This document shows, piece by piece, positions 36,785 through 47,729 of a stretch of DNA of 64,000 nucleotides (its first letter is position 1; every line of letters starts with the position of its first letter). The position numbers and the translations under genes were made by a program. The notes beneath the pieces are model-generated. The model was not told the origin of the DNA and did not search any database. It was given only the letters and a program-made list of their open reading frames with translations. Origin of the DNA: Phocoena phocoena (lineage: Eukaryota > Chordata > Mammalia > Artiodactyla > Phocoenidae); NCBI RefSeq assembly GCF_963924675.1, contig NC_089232.1:47966522-48030521 (forward strand). The letters are read 5' to 3'.

Positions 36785-39700
36785 AAATCTACACAAACTT
36801 GCACAAGGAGCCTTAAAACATACTTTCTGTATACTCTTGGAATCTTCTATTTTTTATTTGGGTATCTTGGGCAAGTCACCCAACTATAGTGAGATAATAT
36901 AAAGATTATATAAGATAATGTTTATGATAGTACATTTAAAGTGGTAAGGCCTACCCAAGAGTTAGTATATTATTTTTTATTCTTATTTCTCTTGAGCATT
37001 TAGAAGAAGTTACTTGAGATCTTCATAACATTTTATAAAACATTTAATAAAAATTGCATTTGCTCTGATTATTTTCTGCTTTCCACCGATTGATTCTAAG
37101 GAATGCATTAATGTTTTGGCTTAACCTGATATTCCTACATTATATTTAGTAAGCAGAGAATAGCACAGTTTGTAGAGAAACCACCAACTTACAAATATTA
37201 GATCTAACCATATTAAATTGTTGATATTTAACCAATTTTGATCTGTAAACAATAATTTTATATGTTTCAACCCCAGGTACTATTGGACTAATAAGTGCTT
37301 TCAGTCTTTGGAGAAGCAGAATAATTCTTTTCAACAGTCTTCCTCCTATTCAAATGTCCTACGTGTGAAAAGATTACTAGATATTTGGTTCATTGTAGGT
37401 AGCATTTTAGTCAACTCTGAGAGATTCCTGGAAGATTTTAACATACTATCTGATTCATTTAGGGAAAAAAAAACCCAGTTAATTCCCCTTAAAATTATTT
37501 TCAGTGATTTCTATAAAACTTTAAAATTAAATTAGCCATAAATTATAAAATATGCAAATATCTTGAGTTTTAAACACTAAAGAAAATGAAAAAGTCTTGA
37601 AGAACTGAAATATCCTTTTGATATTTATTTCATTTTTCTTCCAGACTATTTGTTAAATGTGCAAATGTCCTAATGGATTAAAGATAACATGAATTATTTA
37701 TTTTGAAATAAAATTTTATTTTTCCTTAAATATAATAATGTATTTATAAATGACAGGTCAGTTTTATATCATACGAACTATTTTCTGTTCAATTTATACA
37801 AATCTAATTTGTTAAACTCTAAATTTAGGACTTTTTCTTACAGTATGGTTTAGTCATATTTTTGTGCAATATCCCCTTAATTTAATGACAAAATATGTTT
37901 GTTTTTATTTCTCAGAGAAATTAAATAGATTTGTCTGAGAAGCTAAGTATAAATGAGTAAAATCAGAAGGATTTGAAAGTTTATTTGAAACATCTCTGTA
38001 ATAAAATGATTTGTGAAAAAACTGTACACATCAAGCATATGTTAGACAGTTCTCTCAAATGAAGGGGCCATTGGTGTCCTTCAGCAGAATTCACCTACTG
38101 TCTATTTAATGTTGGAGAACCTAGGACACATTGTGGAGCATTCTCTGCTGGTACCACACAAGCCAGAGGATGTTTCCTGTTTATTTGCTTGAAAGAAAAG
38201 TCCCACCTGAGTACTGGCACACCCACTAGAAGGGGTGATATGTTGGGTAGGTAGGTAGGGGTGTATTTAAATTTATTTTCTCAACTCCAAACCAAGAGCT
38301 TTCCTCCTAAAATGTGGTGACTTTGGACTCTTAATAAGGAAGCACTACTCACCAAAACCAGCTTTCTTTGGAGAGTTTGTGTAGCAATGATTGAGCTTGG
38401 GTGGGAAGGTACATGGTAACACCCTATTCACTGTTATCTGTAAGTTCTGTACTAGGAAATGTCCGTTTCTCAGTAAGCAATAAAACAATAAAAATGAGCA
38501 CACACGGTGTAGACTATGCCCTGTTTATGGTCACTGTTAAATGCAGTGGTCTTTCCCTAAGTCCAGCTACTGATATGAATATATAAATGTTAACTCTCAA
38601 AGTTTAGATGTAGGGAAGAATTGAAGCTATAAAAGCAAAATAAAATCCTTGTAATAGTCCCTCATGAAAAGAAAATGTGAAATTGTATGCAATATAGTTT
38701 ATGCGTGCTATTTAATATATACTTTAATATGTTGACTAATAACTGTTAAATTCTATTAGGACAATTGAACAGCTTAAAATACCAGAAGAATCTGCCATAT
38801 AATTAGACTTCCTTCTTTCCTCCTTCTTTCCCTTTCTTACTTTCTTCCTCCATTAACAAGATGGAACATTTTGAATCGAATACCACAAGTTCTTTGTAAC
38901 AAAATTGGTAGGTACTTTGTGAAGCAGAAACATAGGGAGTCTCCAGCTTATGAAAGTATAATCTCAAAAGTTATTTGAATAAATAGGTTGAAACACATAT
39001 CACATTTCCCATGGAAACAACACTGTAAGGCAAAGTAAACTGACACCACTTCACAAAGGACTCATTAATTCCATGATATACTTGACACATTGTATTGTAC
39101 CAAAAGTATAGTCAGACATTGCCCATAATGTTCCTAGGGAGAATGGTTTTATAGTTCTAAGTGTGATGCCAGGAACATCTCTGCTGCTTCAAGTTGGTTA
39201 GAGATACCCTTATCACTCCTGAACAGTGAAAAGAGAGAAAAAATTTAGCTTTTCTAGTTGGCTTCCCTCATGCCCTAGGATCCAGTTTCCAGCAGGCTGA
39301 GTGGGAGTGTCATTTAGGTGAATTTGAAATAAGTTGCCGAGACCACCTGTTAAAAAGCATTTTTGCAACTAGCCGGATTCCTGCCCAGGCTGTTTCTTTC
39401 CTTCCTTAAGCCTCCATAATGGACCTTTCTGCTTCATTTTCTGTTTGCACCTCCTGTTGGTTCTGGCTGGCTTTTGTCTTCCTCCAGCAGACTGCTACCC
39501 AGATCCAAAGAACCAATGATTTTCTCCATTTCCCAGTCCTTGAAGCATTCCCAGATTATTGAGGTTTTCTAAAGGCTTTCACTGTTAACACCAAAAGAAA
39601 AATAAAACAAAACTCCATCCTGTGCCACCATGAGAACCAGACCCTGCTATACTGGCATTTGGTCCTCCAAATAAGGGGTGAAATCTTCAAAAGTAATGTG

Positions 39701-42475
39701 AGGGGCTAGAAAGACGAGGATAGACACTAGCAAGCTCGAGGTATGTTAAGAAAGGAAATAAAATTGTATTCTGAATTCCTCCTTCTGCTGGCTAGCACCC
39801 GCCACCAGTTTTTCTATGTAGCCCACTGTGGAGGGCATAGATCTGTGTGGGAAGCTGCCTGAGATAGTGGCAGTTTTGATGGAGGAGCGAGGGAGTGAAA
39901 GAAAATGAAGGGAGCCGGTCACAGGCAACTAGCAGAGAAGGAAGAAAGCTGAAACGGAGAAAGAAAGCCCACGTGAGGGCAGGAGACTTCTTCTGGCCAG
40001 TTTTTAATGTAGAATGTAGCGTGTAAGTTGACTACTGCATGTGCATTTAGATGAAGTCTTTCATATTGCTAAGCTTAAACACTGATTATACAAAAAGGAG
40101 TTAATTGTGACATTTTATTCCAAACTTTAATTTATTCACTTGTCATGATTAAATTTCTGATTTCCTTTACATCGAAACAAGAACAATTTTTCCTTATTCA
40201 TTTCTCTTTTCCAAGTAGTATGTCATTAAGATTATGTGCAAAGAACACTGTCATAATAAAGTTACCGTCCTTGCATTCTTATAAGCTGGGGGCCAAAGGA
40301 AAAACATTTGTGAAGATGCTCTTTTGAAGTAATTTTAAAACGTACAATTTAATAGTCTGCAGCTTCCCTCAATGTCAGCACACAAATAACATGACTGATA
40401 TTCTAGTGTTTGATTTCTGTCTCTGTGAGGGAAGTATGTCTTATCTGAAAGAAAAATAAGATTTAAGTTATCTTTTTCATGGTTTTATATTTATTATTTT
40501 CACAATCAAAAGAAAAAGAGTGTGATCTTTATAGGTGGCATGGTGATCATAGTAAAGTTGATTACTAAGAGGCTCACTTCATGTACACAGCAGGATTAGG
40601 TCAGCAGAATTAAGAAGCCAGGGTTTTCTGCAAACCAAGAGCTTTTCCCTAACTTGACAATGTATGCAGGTAAGGCTGGATGGACTGCTTTCTACCTTAC
40701 ACTAAGGCAAAATATACTGCTTTACCTTTACACTGGGGCATACCAATTTCAGCACCTCTCTCTGTTGCTGCTCAAAACCAAAATAGTATTTGATCGCAAA
40801 GAGAAAACAAAAGTTGGTGTGATGAGAAAAACTATTCTTTTTAAACTTGATATTCTTTGTTTAGTCCAAAAACCAAGTAGAAAGGAAAGAAAAAAAAGAA
40901 AAATACATAGAGAATGATTGTAAATGCTAGAGCTTCTGCCATTTATAGCTACTTCCAAATTCTGAAATAACATAGAGGTCATCTCTAGGTTAACAGGTTT
41001 TAAGTCAACTAAAGCCAACAAATGCTTACCAAAGGGGTAGAATAGAATGAAACAAAAAAAGAGAAGTTTTTTTTATCCTATGATTGAATCTGAAAATATA
41101 TAGAAACTCAAGGAAAGTCTGTTCTAAGCCAGTTTTCTTCTTCTTTTTTTTTAAAATTTTTAAAATAGGAGTTAATATATTACCCTTTCTTTCACTCTAG
41201 TACTTCTTTAAAAAAATCTAAGTCTTCAGAGAAGACTATTTTTCTGAACATGGTCAAGTCAGGATTTGATTACACTTTGGGCATGACTTGGATTTGCATA
41301 AAAGGAGTTCCTTTAGTTAAGCTGGTTCTCTGTATGAATAACTCAGAGAAATGCTGGATGACTGGGCGGGATCAGTGGTATTGCCTGTGGCTCCGTGCCT
41401 TAGTTAAGAGTGAAAAGAACTCATTTTCAAGGAACCAAGTCAATGACCTTGATTTTATTAGTGCACCTTCCTTTCCTAATATCCTACTAAGCACATTTAT
41501 AAAATTTGTGTCAAGACTTGTCCTGTTTTATTTTGTTGACTTGTTTTTCATTTTCTTTTCCCTATTAGATTTTCATGCAGCACTTTCCCAAAACCCCTTT
41601 CTGGGACTGTACTGCTCATGACCATATTTGCCAAAGGACTGTCCTCTAAATTCCCTGATTTTGTTGTTTTGCATATTTAATAAACTTATTGAAAAATGAG
41701 CATCTTAGGTGGGAAATAGAATTTCAAAGGATGTCATTGTAAAAACCAAAGTATGTAACATTAAAATCTATATCTTTGTATGATTTCCAATATAAAACAA
41801 TAAAATGAAACTTTACTATTTGTGTCCATGTCATGTCCAAGTTGCCATTGAAAAGTAACAAATTCTAATTCCTTATTTGGTAGATTGGAAGCCTAAATCA
41901 AACAGGAAATGAATATCACATACCAAATATTTCAGTCATTTTTTATTTCTTTTAAAATGAGCTCTAGCAAACCAAGTATTTTGTATAGATGTTGTTGTCC
42001 ACATTTATCCACTAACAATTTTCTGTTATGTAAGATCATATCAATAGGTGTACCTGTGTTGATATTTCAGTTTCCACTTAATATATTTTAAACAAAATTG
42101 ATGATTTTTTAATTCATTAGTAACTTTAACCATTAAAAAAGCTATTTGTTGAACCTTATGAAATGGTGCATTTACAGTTGTTTTTCTTTCAAGTTACTAC
42201 ATTTGCTGTTGTTTTGTTTTTTATAAACACTTTTCATCAAATGGGCAGTTTAAAAAATACAGCTAAAAAAATACAGCTAATTAAATGAAATACAAGAATG
42301 AGACAGGAAATGTCAACATGGATATACTTTACTGTTGAAAACATTTTGATAAGTATTGAAACCTTGCTCTCTCCCTAGTGCCTTAAAACAGTTTTTCCTT
42401 CCATTTCTTACCTGATGCCAAGCCCGGTGTCTCAAATAGTATTTGAATTGCCTAATATATACTAATAATATTTTA
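36785..42475. other. Intronic AT-rich sequence, repeat-poor
   Basis: About 5.7 kb without a gene, RNA gene or confident mobile element. A short CTTCC-rich patch lies at 38812-38850. ORFs of 60-123 codons here show no known domain. Confidence 0.4.
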
Positions 42476-42479
42476 AATT

Positions 42480-42543
42480 CCATACCCTTACATTGATTAT
42501 GTGTAGGAAAGCCATACCCTTACATTAATTATGTGTAGGAAAG
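42480..42543. repeat. 32-bp tandem duplication
   Basis: Units 42480-42511 and 42512-42543 are identical except for one G/A difference, so the duplication is recent. Confidence 0.95.
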
Positions 42544-42580
42544 ACATACAAAATCTGATTGTATATATGTGTGTGTTTGT

Positions 42581-42606
42581 GTATATATATATATATATAT
42601 ATATAT
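42581..42606. repeat. (TA)n microsatellite
   Basis: About 13 TA units, preceded by a TG-rich stretch. Confidence 0.95.
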
Positions 42607-43347
42607 GGAAATATACTTAAATAAATATATAAAAAATATGTAAATATTGTGTAGATATATGGAAATATAAGGGAAAGTTCACCCAATATTATCATTATCT
42701 TAACTACATACATATTCTCACCCTAAACAGAAGCACAAAGTGAATAAATCATGATATACTTTGCCTAAAGGACAGCTGCCAAATGGACTGCTCTTGTACT
42801 CATTACTCTTTCTCCTTAACATTTTTGAAAGTTAGCATTTAAAAAATTATAATAAACCATCGTCATCTGTGATAAAATATGAACACACTATAAACAAACT
42901 AAATAAATGATAGATTTTAGGTGCATAAATTTACGTTGTGTTTTTTTTAAGGAAAGAAATTGAAGTATTAGAAATATTTAAAGGCCATTATAGTAAGTCG
43001 ATTACATAGTTGGTAGAACAGGAATACCTTTAAGTGAAATGTCATGGCTATTTGCAATGAACTTTCTTTCGTCCAAGTAAGTCCAAGTCAGAATTTAGAA
43101 ATAGAATCTTTTAGAATTGTTATTTTAAGAAAAGCTGTAAAAATAATTGCCTAGGGCAACCATGCCAGCAACATGTAAGAGTTATGTTTGCTTTACACAG
43201 GGCAGTGAAAGACTTTTGAACACTCCTTGCTCAGTACACAGCAGTATTACTATAATTCCGTCTCATATTCTTTAAATGCTGCCAATGGGAGGGAACCTGC
43301 TTTCCCGTGATTGTGTTTTCCCCTTTGAATGGGAACGTTGGAGCACT

Positions 43348-43409
43348 TGCATGATGTGTTTGGTGCCTTGCATGAAAAAGACATGCAAAGGCAAGGTCCA
43401 GTCTGCATG
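43348..43409 (+). promoter_or_regulatory. Cluster of three TGCATG motifs upstream of SS1 exon A
   Basis: TGCATG occurs at 43348-43353, 43369-43374 and 43404-43409, which is 55-111 nt before the exon A acceptor. UGCAUG is the binding site of Rbfox splicing factors, known neuronal regulators; upstream sites usually favour skipping. The motifs are seen directly. Their use in this gene is inference. Confidence 0.55.
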
Positions 43410-43424
43410 CTGCTTAATGAATGT

Positions 43425-43463
43425 TTTTCCTTTTCTCTCCCTCCTTGTCATGTGCTTTCAGAA
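43425..43463 (+). promoter_or_regulatory. Exon A polypyrimidine tract and 3' splice site with TGC
   Basis: A CT-rich run leads into ATGTGCTTTCAG. A TGC lies within ten bases of the acceptor, the position where SRRM4 (nSR100) UGC motifs enhance neuronal microexons. The acceptor is followed by AAG, giving a CAGAAG tandem acceptor. Confidence 0.55.
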
Positions 43464-43481
43464 GACAACAATGTGGAAGGT
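43464..43481 (+). CDS. NRXN1: NRXN1 SS1 microexon A (18 nt)
   Basis: Alternatively spliced exon of alpha-neurexin-1, a presynaptic single-pass adhesion protein that binds neuroligins and other postsynaptic partners. It encodes EDNNVE: the first Glu codon takes its G from the preceding exon and the last base begins a Gly codon, so entry and exit are both phase 1 and the exon can be skipped in frame. A long pyrimidine tract and TTTCAG precede it and GAAG|GTGGGT follows. In the known protein this peptide lies in the linker between the first EGF repeat and the second LNS domain. The acceptor is a tandem CAGAAG, so a 15-nt form lacking one Glu is possible. The identification rests on matching the three-exon peptide to NRXN1 SS1 from memory. 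NRXN3 is the main alternative, less likely because of the residue match. Confidence 0.9.
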
Positions 43482-46400
43482 GGGTGCTTTGTACTTTATT
43501 TTCCAACGCTCATTTGCCTTTTATTTCTTAGTATTAATAGAGTACATCTCGAATATAGAAGGTAAGTTGAACTTCTTTCTGAGTATTTGCTGATTTCTGG
43601 ATTGTGTATAATTTTTCATATAGAACACACACACTCTCAACTCCATCAGCCCCAAGTATATGAAACTCCTTCAACCTTAACTCCAGCCTTTGATGGACTT
43701 CAGCATCCCATATGAACCTTAGAATACTTATTTCAGTGTTCTGCATGGAAAAATGACACAATCCTGCTGCTTTTATTTTAAATGAGAAAGTATTTCTTTG
43801 CAGTTTCTGAACACAGTGCATGATTCTTTCTCCATTTTTTTTCTTGGTCAAAATGATTTCTTTGGGAAATGTTGAGCATTACATCATCTCTAGCCCATTG
43901 GTCTAGTTTCAGATGATTTGATTTATAAAAAAGAACACAAAATAAAGGACTGACTATAATTAAGACGTATAAGTTTAGATTAAAAATAAGCCATTGGCCA
44001 GTGGAAATGAAAGCATACAGCACTCCAGCGTGATTACTGGTAAGTATATTTGTAATATTCTGTGTCTGTTAAATAAAATTATGGTATTTGTTTAAGGTTT
44101 TCTAAAGTTATCTCTATCAAGGAATTTTGAGAAAGTTACACATTTTTCCTGTAGAATCCAACAAACTAAAACATATTTCAACATTCTTTTAAAACATTTT
44201 TTAAGATTTTTATCAAAATGTAGTTGATTTTCCATGTTGTGTTAGTTTCATATTTTAACATTCTTACGTTTAAAGAACTTAGTCCATGTGCTGCCAAAGA
44301 AATATGTAAAGGATAAAAATACAAAAAGAACTACGAAGAACAAAGAATTGTGAAAGGGAAGTTGATATCCTATCAACTTACATAATCACAGCATTAACAG
44401 TTCTTGCATAAACAACTTACTAGTATCTATATCAGAAGAAAGTGTTTAGCATATTTTATTTTGTTACAATGTTTTGAAATATAGCCATTTATAATGTTCA
44501 TTTCTGCACAATGATGGATTCCCTAGAAAAAGAGTCCCCATCTAATGTTACAGATAAATAACCATTAAAGTTACTAAGATTTGATGTCTCAAAGAGCAAT
44601 ACATGATAATACAAAGTTGATCAGTAACAGGTTTCAGCATATTATTTGTGATTCTTTCATGGATTCTTTCAATTGCTTAGTTGCTAAACATTTCTGTTTC
44701 ATTATTTAAGTAAAATAGATTAAAACTTTAAAAGAAATCATCAGTGACTATTTTTCCAAGTGTTGCATCTGTATATGGCTTTTTTTTTCTATACTATAAT
44801 TTAAATAACATGTGAGTGTGTACTTGGAAAAGATATTACCCTGCAGATCTGACTGACATCTTTCAAAATCAGTCTCATTTATAATTGTGCATGTTATTTG
44901 AGATCAAAAGGTTTATTTTAAGTATCTTTTTGACTTCTTTTGCATTTCCTTAACCATCCTGTAAAATGTTCCATGTTTCTGCTCTTTTCTCTTTAAATCC
45001 AGTTGCATTCCAAGGAGCTTTAAAATTACCTTAATAAGCATGAATGCCCCTGTCCTTACACACACTCATCCCATGAAAAATTTTGACAAGATTTTCAGAG
45101 TATAGGCTCATAAACTATTGTAATAAAGTTTATTCAGTCATAATTTTTAACATCCCTATTTATAACTCCACTTTGGCAGTATAGTCTAGCTCCTTTAGAG
45201 GTAGAAAGTATAGCATGAACAATGTTAATGCTTTTGAGATTTAAAAATTTCCATTCTCACTAAGGTGGTATTAAAAACCATTGAGGAATCTAAAAATTAT
45301 ATCTTGTACAGAGATATTTCCCTGATTTATCAGTAGTTTACAAAAAAGTTATAAACTTTTATTAGGAAATATGTATAGTAATATTTAAAGTGAAATTAAA
45401 TGAAAAATTATATAACCTGGACAGATAAGCCACTATTCTTAAGTATAGAAGATATCATGAGTCACCAACAGGTCATAAACCTTTTAAACTGATTGTATGA
45501 TTTTTTAGGGGGGCGGTTAAAGTCACTTAGAAAATACAAAAGAAGCTAGATTTCAGGAACTTTAAAATACTATGTTAAATAATGTTTATATTGTGATTAT
45601 ATGATGATTTTAATTGTATCTGCCCCACAGGAATGTTTAAATACCCCTTTTAAGGAAATGGTATAGATTATTTCAATACTGATGCAAGTAATACACAATG
45701 TTATGTAGCTCAAAGTCTCAAATATATTTGAACTAACAGTGGGAAATGAAATACACATTTTATTAAATTTGTATGTATGCTATATTTCTTTGACATTATC
45801 CCATATTCTTGAAATATACAGGGATTGAAGAGTAACTTAATTTCTGAATTTAGAATAAAGAACTAGGAATTAATGCTAAAAAGTAAGTCGTATCTTCTTG
45901 GACAGTGAAATTTTTTTTAAAAGAACATTGCTAGTATTCTTTAGAAAAGGGGTGATCTTAATCTGAAATTGTCAAGCAAGAGTTAAAAAATAATTTAAAT
46001 AAAGGGAATTCAATATTGCTTCAGAAAACTTCCTTGATGAAATTATATCTTAAATATACTCATGTTAACTCATAGTTTAGCATTTAAGTAATGCTTAAGT
46101 AAAATGCTGAATAATTTTTTTCTCCATGGGAAATTACTTAACCCTATTTAAAGGTGATCCATTGTTTCTTAAAAACATTATTCTATAGTAAATTCAAACT
46201 TTACACCTGCATGTCTGATGATCTTTTTTGTATTTGAACAAGCTTATTCGATTGCTACATGTGTCAGACAAGGAGACATTTCTGCATTATCATTTCAGTG
46301 TGACTAAGGATGTGGCTTTTTTTTTTTCATTTAATTATGAAACTTCTCATTTTTTGATGAGGGGAAAAAGATCAGACCCAGCCCATGTTTCAGGTATTCT

Positions 46401-46798
46401 TTTGGGTTTTTTAAAATATAATTTCATCACCAAAGAATGGCAGTCCCTGTGGGGGCAGTGTTCAAAACAGTCTCATCAAAGGGCACGAAGGGCAAGTGCA
46501 ATATTTAAGGGATTGGTTGGATTTTAAGTCATGCTCTTATGCTCTTGAATATTCCAACTGATACATAGAAGAAATACACGGTGCAGCATATGCAAGTGTT
46601 TAAATTGCAGTTCTATAACTCTTTGCCCCAAAGCATTCCAACCAGGAGTTGAAAGAATGCTTTTTGATTTGCCTCTGTGATACAGACATGTCTCATAGGA
46701 AACAAGATGTCTGTCACTGAACATTTTTGTCACTGTGACAACCCTGCCTTCCCATGCTCCCTTGTTTATTGCTGACTGTGCTCTTGTTTCCCTTCAAG
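43482..46798 (+). other. NRXN1: NRXN1 intron between SS1 exons A and B (3317 nt)
   Basis: Starts GTGGGT and ends TTCAAG. It is AT-rich, with no exon seen. It carries a very short antisense L1 end near 44189-44256 and is otherwise free of recognisable repeats. The last 60 bases contain CTGACTGTGCTCTTG, a plausible branch and pyrimidine region. Confidence 0.8.
44189..44256 (-). mobile_element. Short L1 3' end relic, antisense
   Basis: TGTAGTTGATTTTCCATGTT and GTTAGTTTCATA resemble the reverse strand of artiodactyl/cetacean L1 3' ends. A 9-bp direct repeat AACATTCTT at 44180-44188 and 44257-44265 flanks it. Confidence 0.5.
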
Positions 46799-46828
46799 GT
46801 CTGGCGCACCTGATGATGGGCGACCAAG
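46799..46828 (+). CDS. NRXN1: NRXN1 SS1 microexon B (30 nt)
   Basis: Second small exon of alpha-neurexin-1 splice segment 1. It follows TTTCCCTTCAAG and ends CAAG|GTATGG, a good donor. Starting with two bases that complete a Gly codon, it encodes GLAHLMMGDQ and leaves one G for the next exon, so it is phase 1 at both ends and ten codons long. The peptide joins seamlessly to exon A upstream and exon C downstream, which is strong evidence for all three. It contains several CpG dinucleotides (GCGCAC, GGCGACC) in a CpG-poor AT-rich intron, as expected for sequence kept by coding constraint. The residues extend the flexible linker ahead of the LNS2 domain and contain no cysteine. No paralogous copy of the exon is seen nearby. 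Confidence 0.92.
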
Positions 46829-47590
46829 GTATGGGCTCTGTTCCTTTTCCACTCTGCTTTCAGTGTTTTCTTGTTCTGTAGCTGCTTTCAAACCATCACT
46901 GCAAAGGATGGGCAAATGCTTGCAAATTATCTGGCTGCAAATTAAATACATAATTTTTGTTCACATTTTTTCATGTGTTTTTCTCCCCTTTGTTGGTTTG
47001 ATATTGGTTTGCTCCTTTGATTTTATTTTCCTTTATTCTTTGCACTATAATATCTGCAACTAAATAAGACATAAGAACTTGTAATTGAAAGTTTTCATAC
47101 ATTTATCAGCATATGCAGTTAAGGGTAGTTATAATAAAGAAAAACCGAGAACCATCATAAATTAACATGAAAAAAGATATTTGGTTTAATGTACTGCACC
47201 AGAAAGAGTCCATTTTTCACCCATGCATGTCAGTTTGGGAACATGCAGACATCTTTGGCTTCTGGCTTCTCGAATGCTGAGTATAGTGTTCTACAAAATC
47301 AATACTTTTTCTACCTATAAGCATTGTGTATCTCCTTTTGTGTAGTCTTTTAAAGTGAGCATGGGCTTTCTAATTTCTTTGCATGTATTGCCTTAAAAAA
47401 GGCAGATTTCTCAACATGTACTGATTGTATCTCCATTTGTTTTCAAATCCTATTTATACCTTCTTGTATATTTAATTTTCAAAGAGTAGTGCATATACAT
47501 ATATTCACAATTCTTATTGTTGTTTCTCTCCTCTTTATTCTTTTTGTATGGAAATCCTTTCTTCATGGGACCATTTCATCAAATCCATAG
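46829..47590 (+). other. NRXN1: NRXN1 intron between SS1 exons B and C (762 nt)
   Basis: Short intron starting GTATGG and ending CCATAG. It has two TGCATG motifs, at 47224-47229 and 47380-47385, candidate Rbfox sites downstream of exon B. The pyrimidine-rich stretch at about 47522-47550 lies some 40-70 nt before the acceptor. Confidence 0.78.
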
Positions 47591-47602
47591 GTAAAAGTAA
47601 AG
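47591..47602 (+). CDS. NRXN1: NRXN1 SS1 microexon C (12 nt)
   Basis: Third and smallest SS1 exon, only four codons long. It lies between ATCCATAG and GTATTA and reads GTAAAAGTAAAG. Its first two bases complete a Gly codon started by exon B, then come Lys-Ser-Lys, and the final G opens the next Gly codon, so it is again phase 1 at both ends. Known NRXN1 continues with KEEYIATFKG in the next exon, which is not in this window. The exon begins with GTAAAAG directly after its acceptor AG and contains a second GTAAAG, so donor-like sequence makes up the whole exon. Upstream is a CT-rich tract about 50-70 nt away. Such a short exon is invisible to ORF or similarity searches and is called because it completes the SS1 peptide. 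Confidence 0.85.
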
Positions 47603-47607
47603 GTATT

Positions 47608-47725
47608 ACATTATTTTATTTCTTCTTAATATCATCTATATGAATAACAGTGCGTCTATATGAATAACATTATTTTATTTCTTATTAATATCATCTATAT
47701 GAATATCAGTGTGAATAACATTTGC
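47608..47725. repeat. 59-bp tandem duplication next to SS1 exon C
   Basis: Unit 47608-47666 is repeated from 47667 with a few changes (ACATTATTTTATTTCTT shared start). It begins six bases inside the intron, just after the exon C donor, but does not copy the exon or the donor. Confidence 0.9.
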
Positions 47726-47729
47726 AAAA

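Larger units (their letters stand above)
1..43463 (+). other. NRXN1: NRXN1 intron upstream of SS1 (3' part)
   Basis: The whole left two-thirds of the window is intron ahead of SS1 exon A, in the + direction. It ends in a pyrimidine-rich tract and CAG. I find no exon, promoter, CpG island or RNA gene in it. The large GC-rich exon that carries the signal peptide, LNS1 and EGF-A of alpha-neurexin must lie left of the window, so this intron exceeds 43 kb. Its content is repeats, listed separately, separated by AT-rich unique sequence with only short chance ORFs. Confidence 0.8.

Noticed and set aside
41250..41621. 123-codon ORF
   Set aside because: No similarity to a known family that I can recognise; intronic; likely chance.
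43276..43593. 105- and 78-codon ORFs spanning SS1 exon A
   Set aside because: The exon is only 18 nt with splice sites on both sides; the longer open frames extend into intron by chance.
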